The position numbers were made by a program, and so were the translations under genes. DNA of 20,036 nt. Source: Myxococcales bacterium. Lineage in GTDB: Bacteria > Myxococcota > Myxococcia > Myxococcales > Myxococcaceae. Positions within the stretch are counted from its first letter, which is position 1. Every line of letters begins with the position of its first letter. The stretch spans positions 1 through 20,036 of the forward strand of contig PMBV01000297.1 in assembly GCA_003153055.1 (NCBI GenBank), in the 5' to 3' direction. The notes beneath the pieces were generated by a model. It was not told the DNA's origin and ran no database searches. It was given only the letters and a program-made list of their open reading frames with translations. Positions 1-7,601 of the stretch are shown here, piece by piece.

Positions 1-2355
1 GGCGTGATGGGCAGCGGCATCGCCGCGCACCTCGCCAACGCAGGCATTCCCGTCTTGTTGCTCGACATCGTCCCTCCCTCGGCCGCTCCGGGTGAAGACG
101 TCTCCACGAAGGCGTTTCGCAACAAGTTCGCGGCCGGTTCGGTGCAGAAGCTGAAGAAGCAGCGGCCGGCTCCTCTGATGAGCGAGCGCGCGCTGGCACT
201 CATCGAGGTGGGGAACCTCGACGACGACTTGAAGCGCGTGGCGGAGTGCGACTGGGTGGTCGAGGTCATCAAGGAAGACCTCGCGCTCAAGCAGGCCCTG
301 TTCGCCAAGCTCGAGCCGCTGGTGTCGAAGACGGCCATCGTCAGCTCGAACACCTCGGGCATGAGCATCGCGGCGATGACGGACGGCCGCAGCGAGCACT
401 TCAAGCGCCACTTCCTCGTCACCCACTTCTTCAACCCCGTCCGTTACATGAAGCTCCTCGAGCTCGTGGCAGGCGAGAAGACGGACCCCGAGGTGCTCGC
501 GGGCTTCGCGCAGTTCGGCGAGCGGCAGCTGGGCAAGGGCATCGTCTTCGCCAAGGACACCACCAACTTCATCGGCAACCGCATCGGCACCTACGGAATG
601 ATGCGCACCCTGCAGCTCATGGGCGAGCACGGCCTCTCCATCGAGGAGGTCGACAAGATCTTCGGCCCGGCGCTGGGTCGCCCCAAGTCGGCCGTCTTCC
701 GCACCGCCGACCTCGTGGGCATCGACACGTTCTACCACGTCACCAAGAACTGCTACGACTCGCTCACCCACGACCCCGCCCGCGACACCTTCAAGCCGCC
801 AGCCTGGCTCCTCTCGATGATCGACAAGAAGCTCCTCGGCGACAAGTCCGGCGGCGGCTTCTACAAGAAGCAGAAGGGTGAGGGGGGCAAGGAGATCCTC
901 GTGCTCGATCTCGCCACCTTCGAGTACCGGGCCCAGAAGAAGGTGCGCTTCGATTCACTCGGAGCCGCCCGCGACGTCGAAGACCTCGGCGAGCGCATTC
1001 GCACCGTTCTCGGCGGCAGCGACAAGGCCGCCAAGTTCGCCGAGCAGGTGACCCTCGATACCCTCGCCTACTCGGCCCGCCTCCTGGGCGAGATCGCCGA
1101 CGACTACGTCAACGTCGATCGCGCCATGCGCTGGGGCTATGCCTGGGAAGTGGGCCCCTTCGAGACCTGGGATGCCTACGGCGTCGCCAAGGGCGTCACG
1201 CGCATGAAGGAGCTCGGCATCGAGGTGCCCGCCTGGGTCGAAGAGATGCTCCAGAGCGGCCGCGCCTCGTTCTACGGGCAAGACGGCGCCTACGACACCT
1301 TCTACAACGCCCCCACCAAGTCCTCCCACTTCGTGCCGGCCATCGATCGGCAGATCACCATCGAGGGCTTGAAGCGCGCCAACCGCGCCCTCGAGTCCAA
1401 CGACTCGGCCACCCTGTGGGACGCCGGCGACGGCGCGCTCCTCGTCGAGTTCCACTCCAAGATGAACTCGATCGACACCAACATCATCGAGCTCATGCAC
1501 CGCGCGGTCGACCTCGCCGAGAGCGGCGCCTGGCGCGGCATCGTCATCGGCAACGACGGCGGCAACTTCTCGGCCGGCGCCAACATCGCGATGCTCCTGT
1601 GGGCCTGCAAGGAAGGCCAGTGGGACGACATCAAGAAGCTCGTCAGCGGCTTCCAGCAAGCCAACCAGCGCATGCGCTACTGCTCCGTGCCGGTGGTGAC
1701 CGCCCCCTTCGGGCTCACTCTCGGCGGGGGCTGCGAGGCCACCATGGGCGGCAATGCCCAGCAGGCCGCGGCCGAGACCTACGCCGGCTTGGTCGAGGTC
1801 GGCGTGGGCCTGATTCCTGGCGGCGGCGGCAATCTCATGCTGCTGCGCAACCTCTTCGGGCCCCACGCCGGCAGCAAAGACTTCGATCCGCTGCCCTTCC
1901 TCAAGAAGGCCTTCCTCTCCATCGGCACCGCCAAGGTGGCCACCAGCGCCGAGGAGGCCAAGGAGGCCGGGTTCCTCACCCCCGACGCCGGCATCTCGAT
2001 GAACCGAGACCACCAGCTCGCTGACGCCAAGGCCCGCTGCCTGGGCATGGCCGACGCTGGCTTCACGCCTCCGCGTCAGACCACCCTGCTCTTGCCGGGC
2101 CGGAGCGGCGCCGCCACCATCGACATGCTGCTCTACGACATGGTGCAGAACCACCAGATCAGCGACTACGACCGGTACATCGGCAAGCGCCTCGCTCAGG
2201 TGCTCACCGGCGGAGACATCTCCACCAGCACGGCCGTTACCGAGGACCACCTGCTCGGCCTCGAGCTCGAGGTGTTCCTCTCGCTGTGCGGCGAGACCAG
2301 GACCCAGGACCGAATTCAGCACATGCTCGAGAAGGGCAAGCCGCTGCGCAACTGA
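1..2355 (+). CDS. fadN: FadN-type 3-hydroxyacyl-CoA dehydrogenase / enoyl-CoA hydratase, 5'-truncated by window edge
   Basis: Bifunctional beta-oxidation enzyme expected to hydrate enoyl-CoA and oxidise 3-hydroxyacyl-CoA with NAD. The frame is open at base 1 and starts inside the dinucleotide-binding loop (GVMGSGIAAHLANAG), so the first few residues and the true start lie upstream. Numbering from the codon at base 4, the NAD-binding domain includes SSNTSG (about 114-119) and THFFNP with probable catalytic His141 and Glu153. A 3HCDH C-terminal domain starts near TNFIGNRIG (188). An enoyl-CoA hydratase/isomerase domain occupies about 470-720, with NFSAGANI (521-528) and both usual acidic residues, Glu578 in GGGCE and Glu598 before GVGLIPGGGG. 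Dehydrogenase-first order and about 785 residues match Bacillus FadN rather than E. coli FadB, which has the hydratase first. It lies 36 bp upstream of a thiolase gene, as in fadNA operons. Confidence 0.93.
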   Translation, partial: GVMGSGIAAHLANAGIPVLLLDIVPPSAAPGEDVSTKAFRNKFAAGSVQKLKKQRPAPLMSERALALIEVGNLDDDLKRVAECDWVVEVIKEDLALKQALFAKLEPLVSKTAIVSSNTSGMSIAAMTDGRSEHFKRHFLVTHFFNPVRYMKLLELVAGEKTDPEVLAGFAQFGERQLGKGIVFAKDTTNFIGNRIGTYGMMRTLQLMGEHGLSIEEVDKIFGPALGRPKSAVFRTADLVGIDTFYHVTKNCYDSLTHDPARDTFKPPAWLLSMIDKKLLGDKSGGGFYKKQKGEGGKEILVLDLATFEYRAQKKVRFDSLGAARDVEDLGERIRTVLGGSDKAAKFAEQVTLDTLAYSARLLGEIADDYVNVDRAMRWGYAWEVGPFETWDAYGVAKGVTRMKELGIEVPAWVEEMLQSGRASFYGQDGAYDTFYNAPTKSSHFVPAIDRQITIEGLKRANRALESNDSATLWDAGDGALLVEFHSKMNSIDTNIIELMHRAVDLAESGAWRGIVIGNDGGNFSAGANIAMLLWACKEGQWDDIKKLVSGFQQANQRMRYCSVPVVTAPFGLTLGGGCEATMGGNAQQAAAETYAGLVEVGVGLIPGGGGNLMLLRNLFGPHAGSKDFDPLPFLKKAFLSIGTAKVATSAEEAKEAGFLTPDAGISMNRDHQLADAKARCLGMADAGFTPPRQTTLLLPGRSGAATIDMLLYDMVQNHQISDYDRYIGKRLAQVLTGGDISTSTAVTEDHLLGLELEVFLSLCGETRTQDRIQHMLEKGKPLRN

Positions 2356-2381
2356 CGACGTGACCGTCGCCCAGAAAACTT

Positions 2382-2385
2382 GGAG
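2382..2385 (+). promoter_or_regulatory. Ribosome binding site deciding the thiolase start
   Basis: GGAG lies six bases before ATG 2392 in the fadN-fadA gap. It favours this ATG over the in-frame TTG at 2380. Confidence 0.6.
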
Positions 2386-2391
2386 ATACCA

Positions 2392-3561
2392 ATGACTGAA
2401 CGAGTCGTCATCGCCACTACCGTCCGCACGCCCTTCACCCGCGCCAACAAGGGCGAGCTCAAGGACACCCGCCCCGACACCATGGCCGCCCATGTCATCA
2501 AGGCGGCCCTCTCCCGGGTCAAGGGCCTCGACCCCAAGGACGTGTCCGACATCGTGCTGGGTTGCGCCATGCCCGAAGGTGAGCAGGGCATGAACGTCGC
2601 CCGCATCGCCGCCCTCTTGGCCGGCCTCCCCGACACCGTGCCCGCCATGACCATCAACCGGTTCTGCGCCTCGGGGGTGCAGTCCATCGCCCAGGTCGCT
2701 CAGGCCATCATCGCCGGCCAGTACGACATCGGCATCGCCGGTGGCACCGAGACCATGTCGATGGTGCCCATGGGCGGCAACAAGGTGTCCGCCAGCCCCG
2801 AGGTGATGGAGAAGGTCCCCGAGGTCTACACCTCGATGGGCGCCACCGCCGAGAAGGTGGCCACCCGCTTCAACATCGCCCGCGCCGACCAAGACGCCTT
2901 CGCCGTCGAGTCTCAGCGCCGGGCCGCCGTGGCCCGCGAGAAGGGCGTGTTCAAGGAAGAGATCGAGCCCATCACCGTGCGCGTGTACGACGAGGCCGGC
3001 AAGGGCCGAGAGGTGACCGTCAGCGACGACACCATCTTGAGGCCTGATACCACCCTCGAGGGCATGCAAAAGCTCAGGCCTGCCTTCGACGCCAAGGGCA
3101 CCGTCACCGCCGGCAACGCCTCGCCGTTGACCGACGGGGCTGGCGCCGCGGTGCTGATGCGCGAGTCCAAGGCCAAGGCCCTGGGCCTCAAGCCTCTGGG
3201 CTACTTCGTCGACTTCGCGGTGGCCGGCGTGCCCCCCGACATCATGGGCATCGGCCCCGTGCCCGCGGTGCGCAAGCTCCTCGAGCGCAACAAGCTGACC
3301 GTGAAGGACCTCGACGTCATCGAGCTCAACGAGGCCTTCGCCGCCCAATCGCTCTACTGCATCAGGGAGCTGGGCCTCTCGATGGATCGAGTCAACCCCA
3401 ACGGCGGCGCCATCGCCCTGGGCCACCCGCTCGGCGTCTCGGGCACTCGTATGACCGGCGCCTTGCTGCGTGAGCTCGGCCGGCGTGGCGGGAAGTACGG
3501 CGTCGTGACCATGTGCATCGGCGGCGGCATGGGCGCGGCGGCTCTGTTCTCGGCCGTGTAG
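2392..3561 (+). CDS. fadA: Acetyl-CoA acyltransferase (thiolase)
   Basis: Thiolase of 389 residues, the usual size, expected to perform the last beta-oxidation step: cleavage of 3-ketoacyl-CoA by CoA. Visible active-site elements are Cys92 in [10 protein letters not shown], the NEAFAAQ loop, His345 in [14 protein letters not shown], and Cys375 in [12 protein letters not shown]. The chosen start is ATG at 2392, because GGAG at 2382-2385 sits six bases upstream; an in-frame TTG at 2380 overlaps that ribosome site and would add four residues. It follows the fadN-like gene by 36 bp with no visible terminator, so the two are probably one transcript supplying the two halves of a beta-oxidation complex. 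Substrate chain length cannot be read from the sequence. Confidence 0.95.
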   Translation: MTERVVIATTVRTPFTRANKGELKDTRPDTMAAHVIKAALSRVKGLDPKDVSDIVLGCAMPEGEQGMNVARIAALLAGLPDTVPAMTINRFCASGVQSIAQVAQAIIAGQYDIGIAGGTETMSMVPMGGNKVSASPEVMEKVPEVYTSMGATAEKVATRFNIARADQDAFAVESQRRAAVAREKGVFKEEIEPITVRVYDEAGKGREVTVSDDTILRPDTTLEGMQKLRPAFDAKGTVTAGNASPLTDGAGAAVLMRESKAKALGLKPLGYFVDFAVAGVPPDIMGIGPVPAVRKLLERNKLTVKDLDVIELNEAFAAQSLYCIRELGLSMDRVNPNGGAIALGHPLGVSGTRMTGALLRELGRRGGKYGVVTMCIGGGMGAAALFSAV

Positions 3562-3661
3562 CTGACAGCTTGGATCAGGAGGAGTTTTGACCGCGGGGGG
3601 CTGGAATTCGTCGATCGCATCCAGCCTTTCCGCGTCGCGGTGAGGGCGTTACTGTGAAGAC

Positions 3662-4009
3662 ATGGTGGCGTTCATCGGGGCCGTGTTGGTTGTTCTTCTC
3701 CTCTCTGTTGGGGTCTTTCTCTTGATGGGGGGTCGCTTCCGCACCCGCGCGAGCGCCCGCCCAGTCATCACCGAGGTACCACGTACCCCGGAGCACCGAG
3801 CCGCTCCCGAACCGCCGGGACCCGAGGCCTTGCCGCCCAAGCACCCCAGCGGCCTCATGCGGCAGGTGTCCGACAAGGACATCGAGTGGGAGATTCGCTC
3901 GGGCCGAGTCTTCAACGCTATTCGGCTCTACCGCGAGCAGACCGGCGCCGACGCCCAAGAGGCGAGGAGCGCCGTCGAAGCTTGGCGCAATCGCCTCACT
4001 GCCAGCTAG
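3662..4009 (+). CDS. Small membrane-anchored protein with ribosomal L7/L12 C-terminal-like domain
   Basis: A 115-residue protein. Residues 2-24 form one hydrophobic segment (VLVVLLLSVGVFLLM), followed by a basic stop-transfer stretch (GGRFRTRAS) and a Pro-rich linker to about residue 65. The last 45 residues contain VFNAIRLYREQTGADAQEARSAVE in two overlapping helical blocks; this resembles the L7/L12 C-terminal pattern (AI-x-x-(V/L)R-x-x-TG-x-x-x-x-EA-x-x-x-VE). In ribosomes that domain recruits GTPase factors; here it would be held at the cytoplasmic membrane face, so it is a reused fold rather than a ribosomal protein. It begins 100 bp after the thiolase stop, with only a weak GAAG upstream. 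Its stop codon TAG lies inside the CTAG that forms the left end of the inserted element at 4006-4189. Function unknown. Confidence 0.75.
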   Translation: MVAFIGAVLVVLLLSVGVFLLMGGRFRTRASARPVITEVPRTPEHRAAPEPPGPEALPPKHPSGLMRQVSDKDIEWEIRSGRVFNAIRLYREQTGADAQEARSAVEAWRNRLTAS

Positions 4010-4032
4010 AGCACCAAACAGGTTATCCGACC
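4006..4032 (+). repeat. Left terminal inverted repeat of the MITE-like element
   Basis: A 27-base arm, perfectly complementary to 4163-4189. The pairing breaks at the next base on either side. It includes the TAG stop codon (4007-4009) of the L7/L12-like gene. Confidence 0.9.
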
Positions 4033-4070
4033 TGCTGCGGCGGGCGATCCTCTCGCTGCGCCGGGCAGGC

Positions 4071-4490
4071 TCACTCCTGCGCTCCTCTCTGGGCCCAACA
4101 GCACAGCTCCGGTGCTCGTCGCTCGCGTGCCCGGCTCGCTTCGGTCTCACCCGCCTCGCGACGGTCGGATAACCTGTTTGGTGCTCTAGGTCGGCGGGAC
4201 GCGCGCCAGGCCTTGAGCGAGGTCGCGCCGCTTCGTCGAACCTCGGCCGCCTCGTCCTCGAGTCGAAACACGCCCAGGTACTTGACCACCCGCTCGGCCA
4301 AGGTTGGGGCGTCAATCAGGCCGCACAGCTCGTCGGCGCGGTAGGCTCGACAGGCGGCGGGGCGATGCTGGTAATTCTGACACAGACAGTCGGCGCCCAG
4401 GTGCACGCAGGGCACACCCAAGGGCTTGTCCAGCGCGGCAATGTCGGGGGCGACGCAGCAGGCCCCGCATCGGTGGCACTCCACGCTCAC
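4071..4490 (-). CDS. CxxCxxCC-domain (YkgJ family) protein with MITE-encoded C-terminal extension
   Basis: A 139-residue protein of the YkgJ/CxxCxxCC family, thought to bind an Fe-S cluster or zinc through clustered cysteines; the biochemical role is not established. Cysteines are at 5, 8, 11 and 12 (CHRCGACC), then 28, 35, 37 and 47 (CLCQNYQHRPAACRAY), the usual spacing for the family. The domain ends near residue 100. Residues from about 102 onward (APNRLSDRREAG...) are translated from the inserted element at 4006-4189 and look like low-complexity Arg/Ala/Glu sequence. Joining the flanks at one CTAG gives Pro101-Ser-Trp-Gln-stop, so the ancestral protein was probably 104 residues. The start is GTG at 4490; GTGA overlaps the stop of the upstream lipoprotein gene, suggesting translational coupling. 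A second GTG, 6 bases further in, is possible. Confidence 0.85.
   Translation of the reverse strand: MSVECHRCGACCVAPDIAALDKPLGVPCVHLGADCLCQNYQHRPAACRAYRADELCGLIDAPTLAERVVKYLGVFRLEDEAAEVRRSGATSLKAWRASRRPRAPNRLSDRREAGETEASRARERRAPELCCWAQRGAQE
4163..4189 (-). repeat. Right terminal inverted repeat of the MITE-like element
   Basis: A 27-base arm, the exact reverse complement of 4006-4032, ending in CTAG at 4186-4189. It is read in frame by the minus-strand CxxCxxCC gene, where it encodes residues such as APNRLSD. Confidence 0.9.
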
Positions 4491-5053
4491 TTGCGGCCGA
4501 AGTAGACGTTGTCGAGGCAGGCCGTGCCCTCGGGCCCGTCGAAGAACTCTCCGCGAATGCGCAGCGAGGTGAGCGCTCCCAGCACCATGCGGAGGTCGTC
4601 AGCGGTGGCGGCGACACCCCGACCCGTTTGATCATCGATGGTCCAACCGCCCTGGTCGCTCAGCGCGATGGAGTAGGGCGTCCAGTCGCGGCCCGGCGGG
4701 AGGCGGAAGTTCACCGTGAGGGCCAACCCTCCGCCGTTCAAGATGACGTCACGCCCGCGGATCTGGCTGAAGCTCTCGCCCTGCTTGAGATCGAACGTGA
4801 GCCGCTTGCCGTAGCTCGTCGACTCGTCTCCCAGGAACTCGCCCGGCGCCACGAAGTACCAGATGTCGTTGGGGTCGGCGTCCTTCCCGCAGATGTTGCC
4901 TGCCGGGTTTCCCTCTTGCTGGTCGAAGTTCGGCTTGGTCGAGGCGCCGTTGTTGCCCAGAGTCCACCCGTCGTCACCGGATTCGAAGGTGCTCGACGGC
5001 GAACCCGCGCAGGCCGACAGTCCACAGGCGAAGAGGGCTGGCACCAGGCGCAC
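4487..5053 (-). CDS. Putative lipoprotein with laminin-B-like domain
   Basis: A 188-residue exported protein. The N-terminus MRLVPALFACGLSAC has a short hydrophobic core and a lipobox LSAC with Cys15, so a lipid-anchored envelope protein is expected. The mature part begins FESGDDGWTL and continues through GNPAGNICG, WYFVAPGEFLGD and SYGKRLTFDL. This order recalls laminin IV type A (laminin B) beta-sandwich domains found in secreted bacterial proteins; ligand unknown. The end, DNVYFGRK, is compatible with a complete domain. The GTG start at 5053 is chosen because it gives a proper signal peptide, although no strong ribosome site precedes it. It lies 42 bp after the FemAB-like gene and overlaps the CxxCxxCC gene by 4 bp, so the three probably form one operon. 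Confidence 0.8.
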   Translation of the reverse strand: MRLVPALFACGLSACAGSPSSTFESGDDGWTLGNNGASTKPNFDQQEGNPAGNICGKDADPNDIWYFVAPGEFLGDESTSYGKRLTFDLKQGESFSQIRGRDVILNGGGLALTVNFRLPPGRDWTPYSIALSDQGGWTIDDQTGRGVAATADDLRMVLGALTSLRIRGEFFDGPEGTACLDNVYFGRK

Positions 5054-5095
5054 GGTTCAAGGTTCTACCAGGTTGCGCCGCTGAGTCAGGTCTCT

Positions 5096-6259
5096 TCAGC
5101 CGGTCGGGCGTCTCCACGGGCGCAGACCGGCGAGCTGCTCGGCCTCTTGGGTGACGCGCGTCACCTCGGTCTCCTCCCGGGCACAGGCGCGCCGCACCGC
5201 CGCGTCGAGGCGCGCGTCGAAGATGCGGTGGTTCGAATGAATCAGCGTCGGTTCGAAGCCCCGGGAGATTTTGTGCTCACCCCCAGCGCCAGGCTCGAAG
5301 ACGCGTCGCTCGGACCTGATGCAGTCATCGATGGAATGGTACAGGCACACGTGGAAGTGCAAGAAGGGGTGCTCCTCGAAGCACCCCCAGTAGCGGCCGA
5401 ACAAGTGGGTGGGTGAATGGAGGTTGAACGCCCCTGCGATGACCCGGCCGTCACGCTCCGCTACCACCACCTCGATGGCGTCGCCCAGTGACGCGAAGGC
5501 CCGGTGGAAGAACCCGCGGTTGAGCTGCAGCGGCCCCCAGGAGTGGCGGCTCGCCGTCGCCTCGTAGAAGCGCCAGGCCAGCTCGGCGTGGCCTTCATCG
5601 AGCTGGTGGCTGCGCAGGGTCTTCAGGGTGATGCCCTGGGCTGCCGCGGCGTTTCGCTCCCGCTTGAGCTGGTTCCTCCGCTTGGAGTCGAAGCGCGCGA
5701 GGTACTCCTCGTAGCCGCGGTAGCCCGGGTTCTTCCAATGAAACTGCACCGTGCTCCGGTGGAACAGGCCGAGCTCGGTCAGCGCGGAGGCCTCGTCGTC
5801 CTCGCCGAAGAGCACGTGCACCGAGGAGCAACCCTCGGAGCGGGCGTAGTCCATCGCGGCGCCCACCAGCGCGCGGCGGGTGCTGACCACGTCTTCTCCT
5901 TCGGCGACGAGGAAGCGCCGGGCCGTCAGCGGTGAGAGGGGAAGCCCGAGGAGCAGCTTGGGGTAGTACTCCACACCCAGCGACTGCGCGGCGTTGGCCC
6001 AGCCGAAGTCGTAGACGTACTCGCCCATCGAGTGGTGCTTCTTGAAGGCCGGCGCGGCGGCGATGAGCTGGTCCTTGCGGAACAGGGCGAAGTGCGCGGG
6101 CTCCCAACCTCGGCGGGGCGAGGCGCTGCCGCTCTCCTCCATGGCCGCGAGCCACTCCCAGCGCAGCACCGGCGGAGCTCCCGCTGGAACGAGCGCGTTC
6201 CACGACTGCTTGGGTACGTCGAGGATCGACTCGAGCACCTTGAGGCGCGGGGGCGTCAT
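5096..6259 (-). CDS. FemAB-like / GNAT-fold protein (DUF482 family)
   Basis: A 387-residue protein, the usual length for the DUF482 (FemAB_like) family, which has a double acyltransferase-type fold. Family hallmarks seen here are WEWLAAMEESGSASPRRGW near the N-terminus, a YRGYEEYLARFDSKRRNQLK stretch mid-protein, EVVVAERDGRVIAGAFNL, RYWGCFEEHPFLHFHVCLY, and the C-terminal FEPGAGGEHKISRGFEP block. The family has been labelled 'peptidoglycan biosynthesis/recognition' by similarity to FemAB, but the substrate is not known. The start is ATG at 6259, with GAGAGG about nine bases upstream on the minus strand. It is first in the minus-strand trio and diverges from the DUF58 operon across about 100 bp. 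It has no signal peptide or membrane segment, so it is probably cytoplasmic. Confidence 0.88.
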   Translation of the reverse strand: MTPPRLKVLESILDVPKQSWNALVPAGAPPVLRWEWLAAMEESGSASPRRGWEPAHFALFRKDQLIAAAPAFKKHHSMGEYVYDFGWANAAQSLGVEYYPKLLLGLPLSPLTARRFLVAEGEDVVSTRRALVGAAMDYARSEGCSSVHVLFGEDDEASALTELGLFHRSTVQFHWKNPGYRGYEEYLARFDSKRRNQLKRERNAAAAQGITLKTLRSHQLDEGHAELAWRFYEATASRHSWGPLQLNRGFFHRAFASLGDAIEVVVAERDGRVIAGAFNLHSPTHLFGRYWGCFEEHPFLHFHVCLYHSIDDCIRSERRVFEPGAGGEHKISRGFEPTLIHSNHRIFDARLDAAVRRACAREETEVTRVTQEAEQLAGLRPWRRPTG

Positions 6260-6352
6260 GAGCTGGAACCCTCTCTAACGGGCAGTGCGAGGCCGCGCTG
6301 GAAAGGTGGCACGTGACAGGGCTTGACGGCCATTTCCCTTAAGGCCAAAAGT

Positions 6353-6356
6353 GGAG
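6353..6356 (+). promoter_or_regulatory. Ribosome binding site deciding the DUF58 start
   Basis: GGAG ends six bases before ATG 6363. The in-frame GTG at 6351 overlaps this site and is less likely to be used. Confidence 0.55.
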
Positions 6357-6362
6357 CGAGCG

Positions 6363-7601
6363 ATGATCGCGAGGATCCGGCGCCGGCTGGCCACCATGCG
6401 GAGGCTCTTTCCTCTGCGCCTGGCCGGGGTGGTGCTCCTCGGCGTGGGGCTCGAAGTCGGGCTCCGCCTGAGCCAGGCCGAGGCCGACTACCTGCTCTAC
6501 CCGGCTGGGCTGGTGGTCATCGCTCTGGTGGCGGTGTGCGCCCTCGTGGTGGTCGGCGGGGCGCTGACGTTGCGGCGCCAGGTGAGCCGGCTCCCGGCCT
6601 CGGTGCCCGAGCGCCTCGAGACGACCCACGAGGTGCTCACCGGCTTTCGGGTCTCGCGGCTGGCCCGCTGGCTCATTCTCGACGTGCGCCTCGAGTGGGT
6701 CCACCCGGCGTCGGTCGAGGTGCGGTTCGAGCGAAGCCACGGCTGGCTCGAGGAGCGGGTGACGCCTGCCTCGAGGGGCCGCCACGAGCGACTGGTGCGC
6801 CGCTTCACCGTTGAGGACGTCTTCGGCCTGGCCCAGGTGAGCTTCAGCGTGGAATGGCGCACGCCCCTCTGCGTTGTCCCGGCGGCGGCCGCCCACGTCG
6901 CCGAGCTGTTGCCCAGCCGCGCCTACGGTGACGCGGCGGCGAACCCCCTGGGCCGCGAGGAGGGCGACCTGGTCGAGATGCGGAACTACGCGCAGGGCGA
7001 CTCGCTGAGGCACGTGCTGTGGAAGACGTACGCCCGCACCCGGCGACTCTTGGTGCGCATGCCCGAGCGGGCCATCGCCCAGCGACCGCTCAACGTCGCC
7101 CTCTTCATCGCCGGGCCCCGAGACGAGCCGAGCGCCGGTGCCGCCCGCCTCTACGTCGAGAAGGGCCTCTTGGGGCCTGACTTCGTCTTCGCCGCCGACG
7201 GGGCAACGCGACCCACGCGCTCGGCCGCCGAGGCGGTGGAGCAGCTCGTCGACTCGGTGAAGGCGCAGGGTGACGGAGGCGCCAGTCTCGAAGCCCTGGT
7301 GCAGCAGATCGACCCCTCCAGGCTCACGGCCTTCCTGGTGTTCGCTCCACCTGGCGATGGCCCCTGGCGCCAGCGCCTCACCGGGTTGGTGCGCCAGCGC
7401 CAGGCGACGGCGACGGTCGTCATCGGGGTGGATACCCTGGCCGACGACAGCCAACGACCAACGGGCCGGCTCCACCAGCTGTTGTTCCAGGAGCGCGGGG
7501 AAGGCGGGGAAGACGGTGGCGTCGACGTGCTCCGGCGGGCCCTCGAGTCAGACGGCCTCACGGTGCGGCTGGTTCATCGTCCCTCGGGGCAGGCGTGGTG
7601 A
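6363..7601 (+). CDS. DUF58 domain membrane protein
   Basis: A 412-residue protein. An Arg-rich N-terminus is followed by two membrane segments (about 17-36 and 46-70). A cytoplasmic or periplasmic beta-rich stretch leads to the DUF58 signature MRNYAQGDSLRHVLWKTYAR (207-226), whose Y-x-x-GD-x-x-R-x-(I/V)-x-W core is the family hallmark. The following region (about 233-410) looks like the VWA-like half of DUF58 proteins. These are routinely encoded beside MoxR ATPases and transglutaminases and are thought to work with them in envelope-protein maturation or stress roles. The stop at 7599-7601 overlaps the transglutaminase start. The window order DUF58-transglutaminase-MoxR differs from the common MoxR-first order. 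Confidence 0.88.
   Translation: MIARIRRRLATMRRLFPLRLAGVVLLGVGLEVGLRLSQAEADYLLYPAGLVVIALVAVCALVVVGGALTLRRQVSRLPASVPERLETTHEVLTGFRVSRLARWLILDVRLEWVHPASVEVRFERSHGWLEERVTPASRGRHERLVRRFTVEDVFGLAQVSFSVEWRTPLCVVPAAAAHVAELLPSRAYGDAAANPLGREEGDLVEMRNYAQGDSLRHVLWKTYARTRRLLVRMPERAIAQRPLNVALFIAGPRDEPSAGAARLYVEKGLLGPDFVFAADGATRPTRSAAEAVEQLVDSVKAQGDGGASLEALVQQIDPSRLTAFLVFAPPGDGPWRQRLTGLVRQRQATATVVIGVDTLADDSQRPTGRLHQLLFQERGEGGEDGGVDVLRRALESDGLTVRLVHRPSGQAW

Larger units (their letters stand above)
4006..4189. mobile_element. MITE-like non-autonomous element, 184 bp, CTAG-flanked with 27-bp perfect terminal inverted repeats
   Basis: The ends at 4006-4032 and 4163-4189 are exact reverse complements over 27 bases; the left arm begins CTAGAGCACCAAACAGG. 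Inside the arms there is weaker complementarity, for example CCGGGCA at 4061-4067 against TGCCCGG at 4129-4135, and a small hairpin near the centre (AGCAC 4100-4104 with GTGCT 4112-4116). CTAG is present at both outer ends; because CTAG is its own complement it can be read as a 4-bp (or inner 2-bp TA) target duplication. Some IS5-family (IS427 group) elements duplicate CTAG/TA, so a related transposase could mobilise it, but none is encoded here. Removing one CTAG plus the interior restores a clean junction between two convergent genes, which supports insertion. Confidence 0.72.

Noticed and set aside
955..3426. An 823-codon open frame antisense to fadN/fadA
   Set aside because: It is antisense to two genes with intact active sites and reads as Gly/Ala/His/Asp/Leu-rich sequence with no motif. 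Long antisense frames are expected when third positions are almost all G or C.
3577..3643. AGGAGGAG followed by TTG 3587 and a 19-codon frame between fadA and the L7/L12-like gene
   Set aside because: The ribosome-site match is excellent, but spacing to TTG is short, the peptide has no recognisable features, and a purine run can occur by chance. A conserved small protein in relatives would revive it.
4006..4189. The inverted repeats as a bidirectional terminator for the two convergent genes
   Set aside because: The 27-bp arms are separated by 130 bases with no T-run, so an insertion element is the better explanation; some terminator effect cannot be excluded.
6307..6322. TGGCACG resembling a sigma-54 -24 element before the DUF58 operon
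   Set aside because: The -24 half is perfect but the GG-to-GC spacing is 11 instead of 10, and the -12 TTGC is missing.
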